This document shows, one piece after another, positions 35,024-43,572 of a DNA stretch of 64,000 nt. The stretch is from Gemmatimonadota bacterium (GTDB taxonomy: Bacteria; Latescibacterota; UBA2968; GCA-2709665), in NCBI GenBank assembly GCA_028877215.1, contig JAPPFJ010000002.1, positions 52,302-116,301 of the forward strand. The letters run 5' to 3'. Made by a program: the position numbers and the translations under genes. The notes below the pieces were generated by a model, which saw nothing but the letters and a program-made list of their open reading frames with translations, searched no databases and was not told where the DNA came from. Position 1 is the first letter of the stretch. Every line of letters begins with the position of its first letter.

Positions 35024-35980
35024 GTGGCGACATCTCAAATGACTAAGCATGCGGAATTTCGGAGAAAGCTAAACGCGATTCTACCTGAGAATTGTCGACC
35101 CTTTGTGTGTCAGGGCTCACCCTACGACTGCAGGATTTTCGTTGTAGGTCTAAATCCGGCCACCGCGATGGAGAATGGCTTCTGGAGGTATTGGAGTGAC
35201 TGTACAGGATTTGACAAAGTCTCGTGGTTTGAATCCTACAAGAATGAAAGAAAGAGTCGACCGCCAGGACCAGGGAAAAAGAGACGTCTTAGCGTTGGTA
35301 ATACGCGACGCAATTTGAACCAACTTGCTGATTTAATTGGTGCTTATGGAATATTGGAGACAAATATCTACTCGGTACCCACCGAACATTACGCCGACCT
35401 TCAGGTCGAAGAAAAGGTTACGGAAGTTTTCCATTTCCTTCTTACAGAAATCAAGCCCACTCTTATCATCACACACGGGAAGGATTCTGCGGGTTACTTT
35501 TCTCGTGAAGTTCGAGAGTTTGGTAATTTTGCGATAGAAACGGTCGCAATACGGGGCAATAGCCATAAGATCATCAATGTGCCACATTTTTCAAGAGGTT
35601 GGTCATCTCGAAAATTGGAGGAATTCACTGACTTAATAAACAACGATACCGGAGCCACGAGAGGCAGCGTTTCCGCGCAAACACGGACAGAACTCAACCA
35701 GGAACCTGGAGGATCAAAAATGCACGCTGTCCTGGATTACGACGGTTGTTTGAAATACGTCCAAGAGAATGGTCATCCGAATACTATTGCTGCGATTCAT
35801 AGGTACAAAGGGGCTTTGGATCCAAACACATCCATTGAGTTCAGGTGGGGCAACGCTGAAACGCCAACGGAGCGGTCAAGATGTATTCGTGGAGCGATTC
35901 GTAGAATCTATGAAGACTCATTGAAACAGGGACCATGCAGCAATCATTTCAGCTCGACCTATCGAGTCGTTCCTGGATGA
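35024..35980 (+). CDS. Possible uracil-DNA-glycosylase-superfamily protein
   Basis: 318 residues. The N-terminal 200 resemble the UDG fold: C-R-I-F-V-V-G-L-N-P-A-T-A near residue 37 (the water-activating loop position), T-L-I-I-T-H-G near residue 148 and V-P-H-F-S-R-G-W-S near residue 186, where the leucine-loop His lies. The C-terminal 90 residues show no recognised domain. Start is GTG 35024 with CGAGGAAATAG upstream; ATG 35039 is possible. Could be a DNA repair enzyme or an anti-phage base-excision effector; this is inference. Confidence 0.45.
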   Translation: MATSQMTKHAEFRRKLNAILPENCRPFVCQGSPYDCRIFVVGLNPATAMENGFWRYWSDCTGFDKVSWFESYKNERKSRPPGPGKKRRLSVGNTRRNLNQLADLIGAYGILETNIYSVPTEHYADLQVEEKVTEVFHFLLTEIKPTLIITHGKDSAGYFSREVREFGNFAIETVAIRGNSHKIINVPHFSRGWSSRKLEEFTDLINNDTGATRGSVSAQTRTELNQEPGGSKMHAVLDYDGCLKYVQENGHPNTIAAIHRYKGALDPNTSIEFRWGNAETPTERSRCIRGAIRRIYEDSLKQGPCSNHFSSTYRVVPG

Positions 35981-36198
35981 TTTCAACGCGTGACAAAGTA
36001 CCAATTGTGGGCGATGTATGTCAGCCATTTTAAGGCTTCGCTATGTTAAGGCGTTGGGAGAACAGCTTTGAGTCGGATGTACAGTGCCGGAGATGTCAGA
36101 TATTTCGCAACGGAGTACGGAGGTTTCAATTTTGGAACGGATATTGCCCAGACTACAATAGTCAGGAACATCGCTCCTTGTTCGGCTGATATTGAATA
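35981..36198. other. Intergenic stretch with core-like boxes and a short gene fragment
   Basis: Contains AAGGCTTCGCTATGTTAAGG (GTTAAGG at 36045), similar to the block CCCTTTAAGGCTTCGCCGTG at 47488-47507, and a 45-codon open fragment ending at 36198 with no start signal. No convincing palindrome; I assign no function. Confidence 0.4.
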
Positions 36199-36312
36199 GG
36201 AAGCGTTCCTGAACATGTTCGGGCTACAAGCTTCAGCGTGGAATGTTCCCGAACGTTCGCAGATCTTCGCATCAGGTACGCATTGCCGCAACTGTTCGGA
36301 AATGTCGTAGTT
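36199..36312 (+). repeat. R3 repeat copy b
   Basis: GGAAGCGTTCCTGAACATG ... TCGTAGTT. The bases from its terminal GTTAGCC (36310-36316) continue as the reverse complement of 37414-37434, the left arm of attC-like site F, with two small gaps. The end of R3b is therefore a cassette boundary. Confidence 0.82.
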
Positions 36313-36427
36313 AGCCGCGATTAATAGAGCATTGATTTCCATACGTAGTTAGACGGCACGAGACAGCCTGTCCGTACTCTTACTGTCCAATTACGACGCA
36401 ATTCTTACAGCAACACCAGAGGATATA

Positions 36428-37348
36428 ATGAACATTTCTACTGAACCGTGCCCTGGGCAGCTACGCCAACATTCTTACGCCGTGGTGCGCGGTTTGTTCG
36501 ACGCAGCGACGACAGAAAGGCTGCGCGAGATCTGTGAGCGAGTGCTGGAACAGTGGCGGCGCGCTCCTCGCTGTGACAATCCACCGGTGGGGCCCCAGGC
36601 CAATTACATGAGGCACCTGAACGACCCGGAATATCACCGCGATCACACCGACGATCTTGCCTTTCTGCTCAATGCCATGGGGTCGCCCCAGGTTGTCGAA
36701 TCGCTGAGCGCAGCCCTGGATGAAGAATTCCTCTTCGCCTTGAGCAGTCTCTACTTTAATCCGACCGGAGAAAGCCAGGACGGATTTTGGCACAAGGACA
36801 AGATCGGTGGAGAAGCAGACGCATCCCGGAGACCGGAGACCGGAGCCGGGTTGCAGATGCAAATCGCATTGGTCCCTACGGACGATCTCGAAGTGGTGCC
36901 GGGGTCTCACCTGCGTGACTACTCCCCCGAAGAGCACGCGATCTGCGTCGCCGATGATGGGATCCACAACCGCTCGAACGATATGCCAGGCGCCGTTCGT
37001 CTGCACCAGGAACCCGGTGACGCGGTGCTGTTTACCCAGTTGTGCATTCATCGCGGCCGCTATCACACCGACAAGCTCAGGCGCTCGTTGATGATCTCGG
37101 TAAAGAAACGGGCCGCCGCAGAGTTCACGATGCGCCAGCGGGGGCTGAACTACGCCAGTGACCAGCCATGGTTCTTGCTGCCGCAATACTTCGATGGCGT
37201 CAGTGAGGATGCGCGAGCGTTCTTCCGGGAATTCGTCGACTTCTACGCCCCGCATTGGCGTGCCCGGCTGACGGAGGTGTTGAAGTACTCGAGTCTGGTA
37301 CGAAGGCTGGTGGACGCCGGCGAGCCGTACCCGTTTTTTGGTGAGTGA
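36428..37348 (+). CDS. Phytanoyl-CoA dioxygenase (PhyH) family oxygenase
   Basis: 306 residues. Fe(II)/2-oxoglutarate-dependent oxygenase fold: the iron motif H-x-D in GFWHKDK near residue 121, the distal His in CIHRGRYH near residue 206 and R-R-S-L-M-I-S for 2-oxoglutarate. L-E-V-V-P-G-S-H is the usual strand preceding the distal site. Substrate unknown; the family hydroxylates diverse small molecules and is expanded in Poribacteria/Latescibacterota-type genomes. It lies in a cassette bounded by 36310 and 37434. Confidence 0.9.
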   Translation: MNISTEPCPGQLRQHSYAVVRGLFDAATTERLREICERVLEQWRRAPRCDNPPVGPQANYMRHLNDPEYHRDHTDDLAFLLNAMGSPQVVESLSAALDEEFLFALSSLYFNPTGESQDGFWHKDKIGGEADASRRPETGAGLQMQIALVPTDDLEVVPGSHLRDYSPEEHAICVADDGIHNRSNDMPGAVRLHQEPGDAVLFTQLCIHRGRYHTDKLRRSLMISVKKRAAAEFTMRQRGLNYASDQPWFLLPQYFDGVSEDARAFFREFVDFYAPHWRARLTEVLKYSSLVRRLVDAGEPYPFFGE

Positions 37349-37433
37349 GAAATCTGTCTGAATGAGTTAGCGGCTGCATTTTGATACATAAGGCCCCGAC
37401 AATAGACGGATACGAATTAATTACGACGGCTAA

Positions 37434-37623
37434 CCTTGATTCGTAAGTCTTCGGGGACGTTAATTCTAATATGTGCTTGTAAATAAAGGCGATTAAACGG
37501 CGGATTACCAGGGTACACCAGGTCACTGGACGTAAAGGGAAAAAGCGTCATTCTATACGTCGATTTTGCCCCGTTTCGGAGGGTTTTATCGCGTCGCCAC
37601 GTTGCTGTTTTTTCGGATTGAGG
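37434..37623 (+). mobile_element. MITE-1 copy 2 (TSD CTAA, inside an attC-like site)
   Basis: 190-bp element flanked by CTAA at 37430-37433 and 37624-37627. The duplicated CTAA belongs to the GGCTAAC left box of attC-like site F, so the insertion split the site but regenerated the box. Confidence 0.92.
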
Positions 37624-37711
37624 CTAACACTGGCTTTACGTTTCGGGGCATCCGATCGGGGACCTGGGCCTTTGGGACTGGCCCAGGTCGTAAAGCCAAG
37701 AACCGTTAGGC
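37622..37711 (+). other. attC-like site F
   Basis: Left box GGCTAAC (37622-37628, regenerated by the MITE-1 duplication), outer stem TGGCTTTACG/CGTAAAGCCA (10 of 10), inner stem ACCTGGGCC/GGCCCAGGT, right AAGAACC and core GTTAGGC (37705-37711), a perfect GTTRRRY. Structurally the clearest attC candidate. Confidence 0.9.
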
Positions 37712-37729
37712 GGCATTGCTGGGACTGCA

Positions 37730-37843
37730 GGAAGCATTCCTGAGCCTGCTCGGGCAGCAAGCTTCAGTGTGGAATGTTCCCGAACGTTCGCAGATCTTCG
37801 GATCAGGTACGCATCGCCGTAACTGTTCGGTAATACCGTAGTT
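37730..37843 (+). repeat. R3 repeat copy c
   Basis: GGAAGCATTCCTGAGCCTG ... CCGTAGTT, 19 bp after the core of site F and 64 bp before the next gene. Its last 30 bases form CCGTAACT / AGTTACGG around a CGGTAATACCG hairpin. Confidence 0.82.
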
Positions 37844-37906
37844 ACGGGATAGAAGCTTTCAGAAGGGTGCGAAACACCGGAAGCCGTCCAGAATCAGCAG
37901 GAGACT

Positions 37907-38590
37907 ATGCCTTCCTTGAATTCCAACCAAGATGGCGCCCGATACGACGGCTGGGCGACGTGGTACGATGAATATCTCAAGATGCCTTTCTACGAGAACA
38001 TCCCGGCTCATCTATCGCGTTTGGTTGGACCCGGCTCCGGACTCTGTGTGGACATTGGTTGCGGAACGGGTGTGCATCTCCAGCTACTGCAATCGCTTGG
38101 CTGGTCCGTGATTGGAGTCGACCTTTCAGCCGACCAGCTTCGACTGGCAAGTGATCGCTCTCCGAGGGTTGTCCAGGCCAATGCGTGTCGTCTGCCTTTC
38201 TCGTCAGCCACGTTTCGGCGCGTCGTGTCGGTATTGACACTTACTGATTTCGATGATGTAGGGCCATTCTTCTCGGAAGCACACCGCGTCCTGGATCGTC
38301 ACGGGCGTTTCGTTATCCTGGGCACACATCCCTGTTTTCTGGGACCATTTGCGACAATTGAGAGAGACACGGGAATTGCCAGGATCCATCCGGGTTACCG
38401 GGAAACAACACGAGTTTTCGAAGGTCCTGGATTGGGTGAGGGCATTCGGTCGAAGGTGGGTGTCCGGCACGTTCCTCTTGCCGAACTCTTCAACAAACTG
38501 CTCGCTGCTGACTTGCGGCTCGAATCAGTTGCCGAATTGGATGGTGACACGCTCCCATCTCTGCTGGCGATCATTGCAACCAAAGCCTAA
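37907..38590 (+). CDS. Class I SAM-dependent methyltransferase
   Basis: 227 residues. SAM loop LCVDIGCGTGVHLQLL near residue 45 (motif I), acidic end of strand 2 in GVDLSADQL, then VLTLTDFDD and the Rossmann core continues to HPCFLG. Resembles ubiquinone/tocopherol-type methyltransferases; substrate unknown. Stop codon TAA is part of the CTAA target of the following MITE-1. Cassette ends GTTAGGC (37705) and GCCTAAC (38584-38590) are complementary. Confidence 0.88.
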   Translation: MPSLNSNQDGARYDGWATWYDEYLKMPFYENIPAHLSRLVGPGSGLCVDIGCGTGVHLQLLQSLGWSVIGVDLSADQLRLASDRSPRVVQANACRLPFSSATFRRVVSVLTLTDFDDVGPFFSEAHRVLDRHGRFVILGTHPCFLGPFATIERDTGIARIHPGYRETTRVFEGPGLGEGIRSKVGVRHVPLAELFNKLLAADLRLESVAELDGDTLPSLLAIIATKA

Positions 38591-38780
38591 CCTTGATTCC
38601 TCATTTCTCGAGGACGTTAATTCGAATATGTGTCGGTTAAAAAGGCGATTAGACTACTGATTACCGGGATACACCAGGACACTGTACGTGAACTGAAAAA
38701 ATGTCCTTTAGGACGACCATTTCGGCCTGTTGCGAAGGGTTTCGTCGCGGTGCCGCGTTGCGGCTTTTGCGGAATTGAGG
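38591..38780 (+). mobile_element. MITE-1 copy 3 (TSD CTAA, diverged)
   Basis: 190 bp, the most diverged full-length copy (TGTCGGTTAAAA in place of TGTGCTTGTAAATAAA). Flanked by CTAA at 38587-38590 and 38781-38784. The left CTAA includes the stop codon of the methyltransferase. Confidence 0.9.
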
Positions 38781-38784
38781 CTAA

Positions 38785-38975
38785 CCTTGATTCGTAAGTC
38801 TTCGGGGACGTTAATTCGAATATGTGCTTGTAAATAAAGGCGATTAGACTGCGGATTACCAGGATACACCAGGTCACTGGACGTGAAGGGAAAAAACCTC
38901 CTTCTATACGTAGATAACACCCCGTTTTGGAGGTTTTTATCGCGTCGCCGCGTTGCTGTTTTTTTCGGATTGAGG
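38785..38975 (+). mobile_element. MITE-1 copy 4 (tandem with copy 3)
   Basis: 191 bp, directly following copy 3 with a shared CTAA; right flank CTGA. The younger-looking copy probably inserted at the duplicated CTAA of the older one. Confidence 0.9.
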
Positions 38976-39116
38976 CTGATTGCTCAATAGATCGAGACAT
39001 CGGGGGTAAATCTGAAGGCTTGTGCCCAATCTCTGCACGTTCGTTGCTTCACGAAAGGGGGAGGCACTCATGCATAGCTACTTAAAACGATACGTTATTT
39101 TGAGGAGGATAACGCG

Positions 39117-40100
39117 ATGGCGTTGCCTTTGACCGCGATTCCGTCGTACCGGACCCTCGGGAAACCGGCGAGCGGCGGTTTCATCTCCTTTATCCAGGCG
39201 CCGGTGGAGACGAATGTGTCGGCGCTGGAGGCGGAGATTGCGATTCTGGGTGTGCCTTACGGCATTCCGTACGAGATGGGACAGTCGTGGACATTTGACG
39301 CGCCCGGATATTTGCGCGAGAAGTCGTTGCGGTTCCGCAATGCGATGGGGCCGTTTTACAGTTTTGATTTTGGCGGACCCCTGCTGGACGGTCGGGCGAT
39401 CCGGATTGTGGACTGCGGGGATGTACCGGGCGATCCGATGGATCTGAAGGGCGCCGTGGATCGGGCCACGGAGGCGGTACAGACGATCCTCTCCCGGGGC
39501 GCGGTGCCGATTGTGTTTGGCGGAGACGACGCGGTTCCCATTCCGGTGATTCGGGCGTACCGCGAGTTCGGGCCGATTGTGGTGGTACAGATTGACCAGC
39601 ATCTGGACTTCAGAGACGAAGTGGACGGGGTGCGGGAAGGGTACAGCAGTCCGATGCGACGGGTTTCGGAGATGGATTGGGTAGAGAAAATTGTCCAGGT
39701 CGGGCTGCGCGGGACGGGCAGCGGCCGCATTGACGATGTAGAGGATGCGCTGGCAACAGGCAATGTGCTGATTTCCGAGCGGGAGGTGCATGAGCAGGGG
39801 ATTGCGGCGGTGCTGGAGCGGATTCCGCACGACGCGAACTATTTTATTACGCTGGATTTTGATGGGCTGGACCCGGCCATCAGTCCAGCGGTGAGCCACC
39901 CGGAGCCGGGTGGGCTGACATTTGCCGAGGCAGCGGACCTGCTCCGCGGCCTGCCGCAGAAGGGGCGCGTGGTGGGAATGGACCTGGTTGAGTTCGTTCC
40001 GCAACACGATCTGCACGGCCTGGGCGGACATACGGCTGGCCGGCTGATCCTGAACCTGATCAATGCGATGATTCGTTCGGGTCAATTCGACCGCGAATGA
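39117..40100 (+). CDS. Ureohydrolase (agmatinase/arginase) family protein
   Basis: 327 residues. The manganese-binding framework is present: V-F-G-G-D-D-A-V near residue 136, VVQIDQHLDFRD near residue 159 and FITLDFDGLDPAISPAVSHP near residue 242. The first metal motif reads GGDD where active ureohydrolases have GGDH, and DQHLD replaces DAHxD, so metal binding may be changed. Substrate could be agmatine, guanidinobutyrate or another guanidine. Preceded by GAGGAGG. No attC-like site bounds it, and it begins a GC-rich block to 43.1 kb. Confidence 0.85.
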   Translation: MALPLTAIPSYRTLGKPASGGFISFIQAPVETNVSALEAEIAILGVPYGIPYEMGQSWTFDAPGYLREKSLRFRNAMGPFYSFDFGGPLLDGRAIRIVDCGDVPGDPMDLKGAVDRATEAVQTILSRGAVPIVFGGDDAVPIPVIRAYREFGPIVVVQIDQHLDFRDEVDGVREGYSSPMRRVSEMDWVEKIVQVGLRGTGSGRIDDVEDALATGNVLISEREVHEQGIAAVLERIPHDANYFITLDFDGLDPAISPAVSHPEPGGLTFAEAADLLRGLPQKGRVVGMDLVEFVPQHDLHGLGGHTAGRLILNLINAMIRSGQFDRE

Positions 40101-40270
40101 GGCCGGGAGACCTGCCTGTCGGCTCGGCAAGTGTCGATGGACCGGCGTATTGCGGTTAAGATGATGAAACCGGCGTTCCCGGAGAAAGGGGCGCGGCAGC
40201 ATTTGGTCGAACCGTAGCTGGCGTCGGGAGGGAGCTCAGCAGTACTGACGGTGCAAAAGAGGAACTGATC

Positions 40271-41218
40271 ATGCGGTATCGCCGCCTGGGAAGAACAGAA
40301 CTGCAGGTCTCGGAACTCGGTTACGGTGCAGCATGGGGCGCGTCGCAGGACCGACCGAAGTTCATTGCCACCGTACACGCGGCAATCGAGAGCGGCGTCA
40401 ACTTCGTCGACACCGCCGCCGACTACGGCAACGGTGACAGCGAGAGCGCGCTGGGCGAAGCGTTGCGGGGCCACGACCATATCATTGTGGAGACCAAGTA
40501 TCAGCCGTACGATGGCTGGGGCGGCGATGCGGCATACACGGGTTCGGCGGCGGCATTGACCTCCTCAGCCGAGGAGAGCCTGCGCCGCTTGCGCCGTGAT
40601 CGTCTTGACATTCTTCTCGGCCACGGCATACGCACGCTCGAATCTCTGGACCGTTTTATGAACGACGGCTGCTACGAGGCCATGGCCAGGCTGCGTGAGC
40701 AGGGCAAGGTCCGTTTCATCGGTATCAGCGAGCTCTCCACGGTTGACGGAACACACGAGATCCTGAAGCGCGCGGTTCCCACCGGCGCCCTGGACGTAGT
40801 CATGCTCACGATCAATTTTCTGCTGCAAAACGCGGTGGAATCGGTACTGCCGCTGTGTGCCCGGCACGATGTCGGCACGGCGGTGATGATGCCGCTTAAC
40901 CAGGCGAGCCGGGAGTCCGGTCTGGTGAGTGTGCCGGCGGCGCTGGAGTGCGTGCGGCGGCATGTCGCGGCCGGCTATCTGCCATCCCGGCCGCCGTACA
41001 CGGATCCGGACCTGTTTGATTTCCTGAAGCCCTACAGTGTGCCCGCGGCGGCGCTACGCTTCGTGCTCGCCCAGGACGTGAGCACTTGCTGTGTCGGGAC
41101 GCGCAGGCCGGAACGGTTTCGCGAGCACCTGCCAGTGGTTGACCCGCCGTACCTCGATACACCGCGGGTGGAGAAGCTTCGCGAACGCTTCGGACGAATT
41201 CAGGGCCACGTAAGATAG
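40271..41218 (+). CDS. Aldo/keto reductase
   Basis: 315 residues, (beta/alpha)8 NADPH-dependent oxidoreductase. Catalytic residues: Asp and Tyr in F-V-D-T-A-A-D-Y-G near residue 48, Lys in V-E-T-K-Y near residue 76, His in L-L-G-H-G-I near residue 119. The start R-R-L-G-R-T-E-L-x-V-S-x-L-G is typical of the family. Forms a possible catabolic trio with the ureohydrolase-like gene upstream and the dehydrogenase 53 bp downstream. Confidence 0.9.
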   Translation: MRYRRLGRTELQVSELGYGAAWGASQDRPKFIATVHAAIESGVNFVDTAADYGNGDSESALGEALRGHDHIIVETKYQPYDGWGGDAAYTGSAAALTSSAEESLRRLRRDRLDILLGHGIRTLESLDRFMNDGCYEAMARLREQGKVRFIGISELSTVDGTHEILKRAVPTGALDVVMLTINFLLQNAVESVLPLCARHDVGTAVMMPLNQASRESGLVSVPAALECVRRHVAAGYLPSRPPYTDPDLFDFLKPYSVPAAALRFVLAQDVSTCCVGTRRPERFREHLPVVDPPYLDTPRVEKLRERFGRIQGHVR

Positions 41219-41270
41219 GCGGAATGATGAAAACTTCTGCACCTCCATGGGCATGCCGGGAGCGCGGACA

Positions 41271-42245
41271 ATGAAGATCCTGCAAGTCACATCGCCGCGC
41301 GAGTTCGAGATTCTCGACGTCCCCGTTCCCGAGCCCGGTCCGGACGAGGTGCTGATGCGTATCACGGCGGTCACGACTTGCCCGCAGTGGGACCTGCACC
41401 TGCGTCACAACGAACCGATGTTTGTCGGACGTGCATTCCACTACCCGTTCACGCCGGGTAAGCCCGGCCACGAAGCCGTCGGCCGCATCGAGGCTGTTGG
41501 CGAAGGTGTGGCTGGTCTGAAGGCAGGCGACCGCGTGTGCGCCTGGCGCGATACCGGCGAGGGGCATCAGGGTTGCTATGCGCAATACGTCGCGATTGAC
41601 GCGGCAAGAGTAATACCCGTCCCCGGAGCATTGCCCGACGAGGCGCTGGCTCCACTCGAACTGGCTATGTGCGTAGGTGCCTGCTTCCGGATGCTGCGCG
41701 ATATGGACGCAATCCTGGGCCGTTGTTTCGGCGTCTGCGGCCTGGGCGCGGCCGGGCTGGTGGCGCTACAGATGGCCAGAGCCGAGGGCGCCAGGGAAGT
41801 GTACGGGTTCGACATCATTTCTGACCGCCGCGCCATGGCCGAGCGTCTCGGCGCGGCCGGTTGCTACGACCCGCGGGCCGACTTGTCGGGGAAGTTCCCG
41901 GCGCGGCCGGAACGGCCAAAACTCGAGTCGGCCGTCGACTGCGTCGGCGCCAGGGCGTCGGTGGAGTTCCTCATGGACCGGACTCAGGACGCCCTGGCCC
42001 TGTTCGGCGTGCAGCGCGAAGCCTACACGTTCAGCCCGCGGCATTACCACGGTCTGCGGCTGTGCGGGTACAAGGGCCACTCGCGTGAATCGGCCGAGTA
42101 TGCGCTCGACCTCATCCGCCGCGGCAAGCTCGACCTGGCCGCGCTGGTCACGCACAAGCTGCCGCTCGAACGCTACGCTGAAGGCGTAGACCTGTTGGAA
42201 AACCTTCAGGCCGTCAAAGTCTGTTTCCTGCCGTGGGAGGAATGA
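41271..42245 (+). CDS. MDR-family zinc-type alcohol dehydrogenase-like protein
   Basis: 324 residues. GroES-like N-terminal domain (PGHEAVGRIEAVGEGVAGLK near residue 65) and Rossmann domain (GVCGLGAAGLVALQMARAEG near residue 150). The catalytic zinc Cys position is T-T-C-P-Q-W; the structural-zinc cysteine cluster is missing. ATG 41271 (GAGCGCGG upstream) is chosen over 41247. Probably an oxidoreductase of small polyols or sugars; specificity unknown. Confidence 0.88.
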   Translation: MKILQVTSPREFEILDVPVPEPGPDEVLMRITAVTTCPQWDLHLRHNEPMFVGRAFHYPFTPGKPGHEAVGRIEAVGEGVAGLKAGDRVCAWRDTGEGHQGCYAQYVAIDAARVIPVPGALPDEALAPLELAMCVGACFRMLRDMDAILGRCFGVCGLGAAGLVALQMARAEGAREVYGFDIISDRRAMAERLGAAGCYDPRADLSGKFPARPERPKLESAVDCVGARASVEFLMDRTQDALALFGVQREAYTFSPRHYHGLRLCGYKGHSRESAEYALDLIRRGKLDLAALVTHKLPLERYAEGVDLLENLQAVKVCFLPWEE

Positions 42246-42323
42246 AACGGATAGGAAATTGGCGAGTGCGCAAGCGGCACAGAAACCGATCGATTACTCG
42301 GTTCACCTGATGCTTTCGGATCA

Positions 42324-43136
42324 ATGATGAGATCAGTAGCCAGTATCTATGACGAGAACCCGGAACGCGAATGGAAGCGCCTTGAGAAGGCCCCGTACCA
42401 GAGCCTGGAGTTCAGCGTCACGATGGATCGGCTTGCCAGGCATCTCCCAGGGAAAGGCAGAGTGCTGGATGTGGGAGGAGGTCCGGGACGCTATACCGTA
42501 GAGCTGTGTCGAAGGGGTTATCAGGTCGTCTTACTGGATGTCTCAAGGGGATGTCTGGATCTCGCCGTAGAGAAAATTCGGGCGGAACCTGCAGAGGTCA
42601 GAGAACGACTGCTGGACACAGTCGTTGGCGACGTCAGGGATCTGTCTGCAATTGATAGCGACTCATTCGATGCTGTCCTGTGTCTTGACCCGCTCTCATA
42701 CCTGGATGAGCCTGCTAAAAGGGCGAGGGGCTTGACAGAGCTGATGAATGCCGCTACTCCAGGAGGATTGGTTTGCGTTTCAGTTCGCGGCTATCTGGCC
42801 GTCCTGCGTCACCTTTTGAGGCATTTTCAAGATAAACTCGGTAAGCCTTATTTCACTGATTTGTTGAGGACCGGAAACGCACCGGTAAATGGCGTGCCTG
42901 TCCATTTCTTCCGCTCGGAGGAAATCCGTGAGCTTGCCGAAGCCGCCGGTTTGGAAACTGTGGAGATGGCAGGATGCGAAGGCCTGTCCACAGGATATGA
43001 GGAAGAAACGAATGCGCTTGCCCAATACAAAGAAGCCTGGGATCGATGGCTCAGCCTCGTGATAGAGACGGCCTCGGACGCTTCCGTGGTGGATGGCGCG
43101 GGCCACATCCTCTACATAGGCAGGAAGCCAACCTGA
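42324..43136 (+). CDS. Class I SAM-dependent methyltransferase
   Basis: 270 residues. SAM motif I is VLDVGGGPGRYTVEL near residue 48, motif II VVLLDVSRGCL, then DAVLCLDPLSYLDEPAKRAR. Similar layout to the proteins at 37907 and 45632 but not a close copy. N-terminal SIYDENPEREWKRLEKAPY is typical of small-molecule methyltransferases. It lies immediately upstream of a MITE-1 copy and attC-like site G. Confidence 0.88.
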   Translation: MMRSVASIYDENPEREWKRLEKAPYQSLEFSVTMDRLARHLPGKGRVLDVGGGPGRYTVELCRRGYQVVLLDVSRGCLDLAVEKIRAEPAEVRERLLDTVVGDVRDLSAIDSDSFDAVLCLDPLSYLDEPAKRARGLTELMNAATPGGLVCVSVRGYLAVLRHLLRHFQDKLGKPYFTDLLRTGNAPVNGVPVHFFRSEEIRELAEAAGLETVEMAGCEGLSTGYEEETNALAQYKEAWDRWLSLVIETASDASVVDGAGHILYIGRKPT

Positions 43137-43216
43137 ACGAGAAGCTGAATCGGGAAACCGTGCGTTCTGAGGTCGCATGTATGTGGCTTCGCGTCTGCTG
43201 AGCCGCCTGCGCTTAA

Positions 43217-43406
43217 CCTTGATTCGTAAGTCTTCGGGGACGTTAATTCAAATATATGCTTGTAAATAAAGGCGATTAAACGGCGGATTACCAGGATACA
43301 CCAAGTCACTGGACGTGAAGGGAAAAAACGTCATTCTATACGTCGATATTGCCCCGTTTCGGAGGGTTTTATCGCGTCGCCGCGTTGCTGTTTTTTCTGA
43401 TTGAGG
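43217..43406 (+). mobile_element. MITE-1 copy 5 (TSD TTAA, at the left box of an attC-like site)
   Basis: 190 bp, flanked by TTAA at 43213-43216 and 43407-43410. The target is the GCTTAAC box (43211-43217) of attC-like site G. Confidence 0.92.
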
Positions 43407-43540
43407 TTAACTACGGGTTGCAGCTTCGCTCCCTTCGGTCGCTCCGGCCCCGCACACCTGCTTTGTCACGCCGCCCGCTTACGCAACCGTCGCGCCAATC
43501 CTTCGGGACGGCAGGCGCCTGCAACCCTGAATCGTTATGT
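43405..43540 (+). other. attC-like site G
   Basis: Left box GCTTAAC (43211-43217 before the insertion, GGTTAAC at 43405 after it). Outer stem GGGTTGCAG/CTGCAACCC, 9 of 9. Right TGAATC and core GTTATGT (43534-43540). The 15 bases from the core match the reverse complement of 44543-44557 at 13 positions. Confidence 0.83.
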
Positions 43541-43572
43541 GAAATGCAATTCAGACAATTCTCGAACGCAGG

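Noticed and set aside
27882..37843. Conserved reverse-strand frame through R3 (QLRQCVPDPKICERSGTFHT)
   Set aside because: Open in three copies, but only about 38 codons, no start signal, and boundaries coincide with a recombination-type junction; kept as a repeat only.
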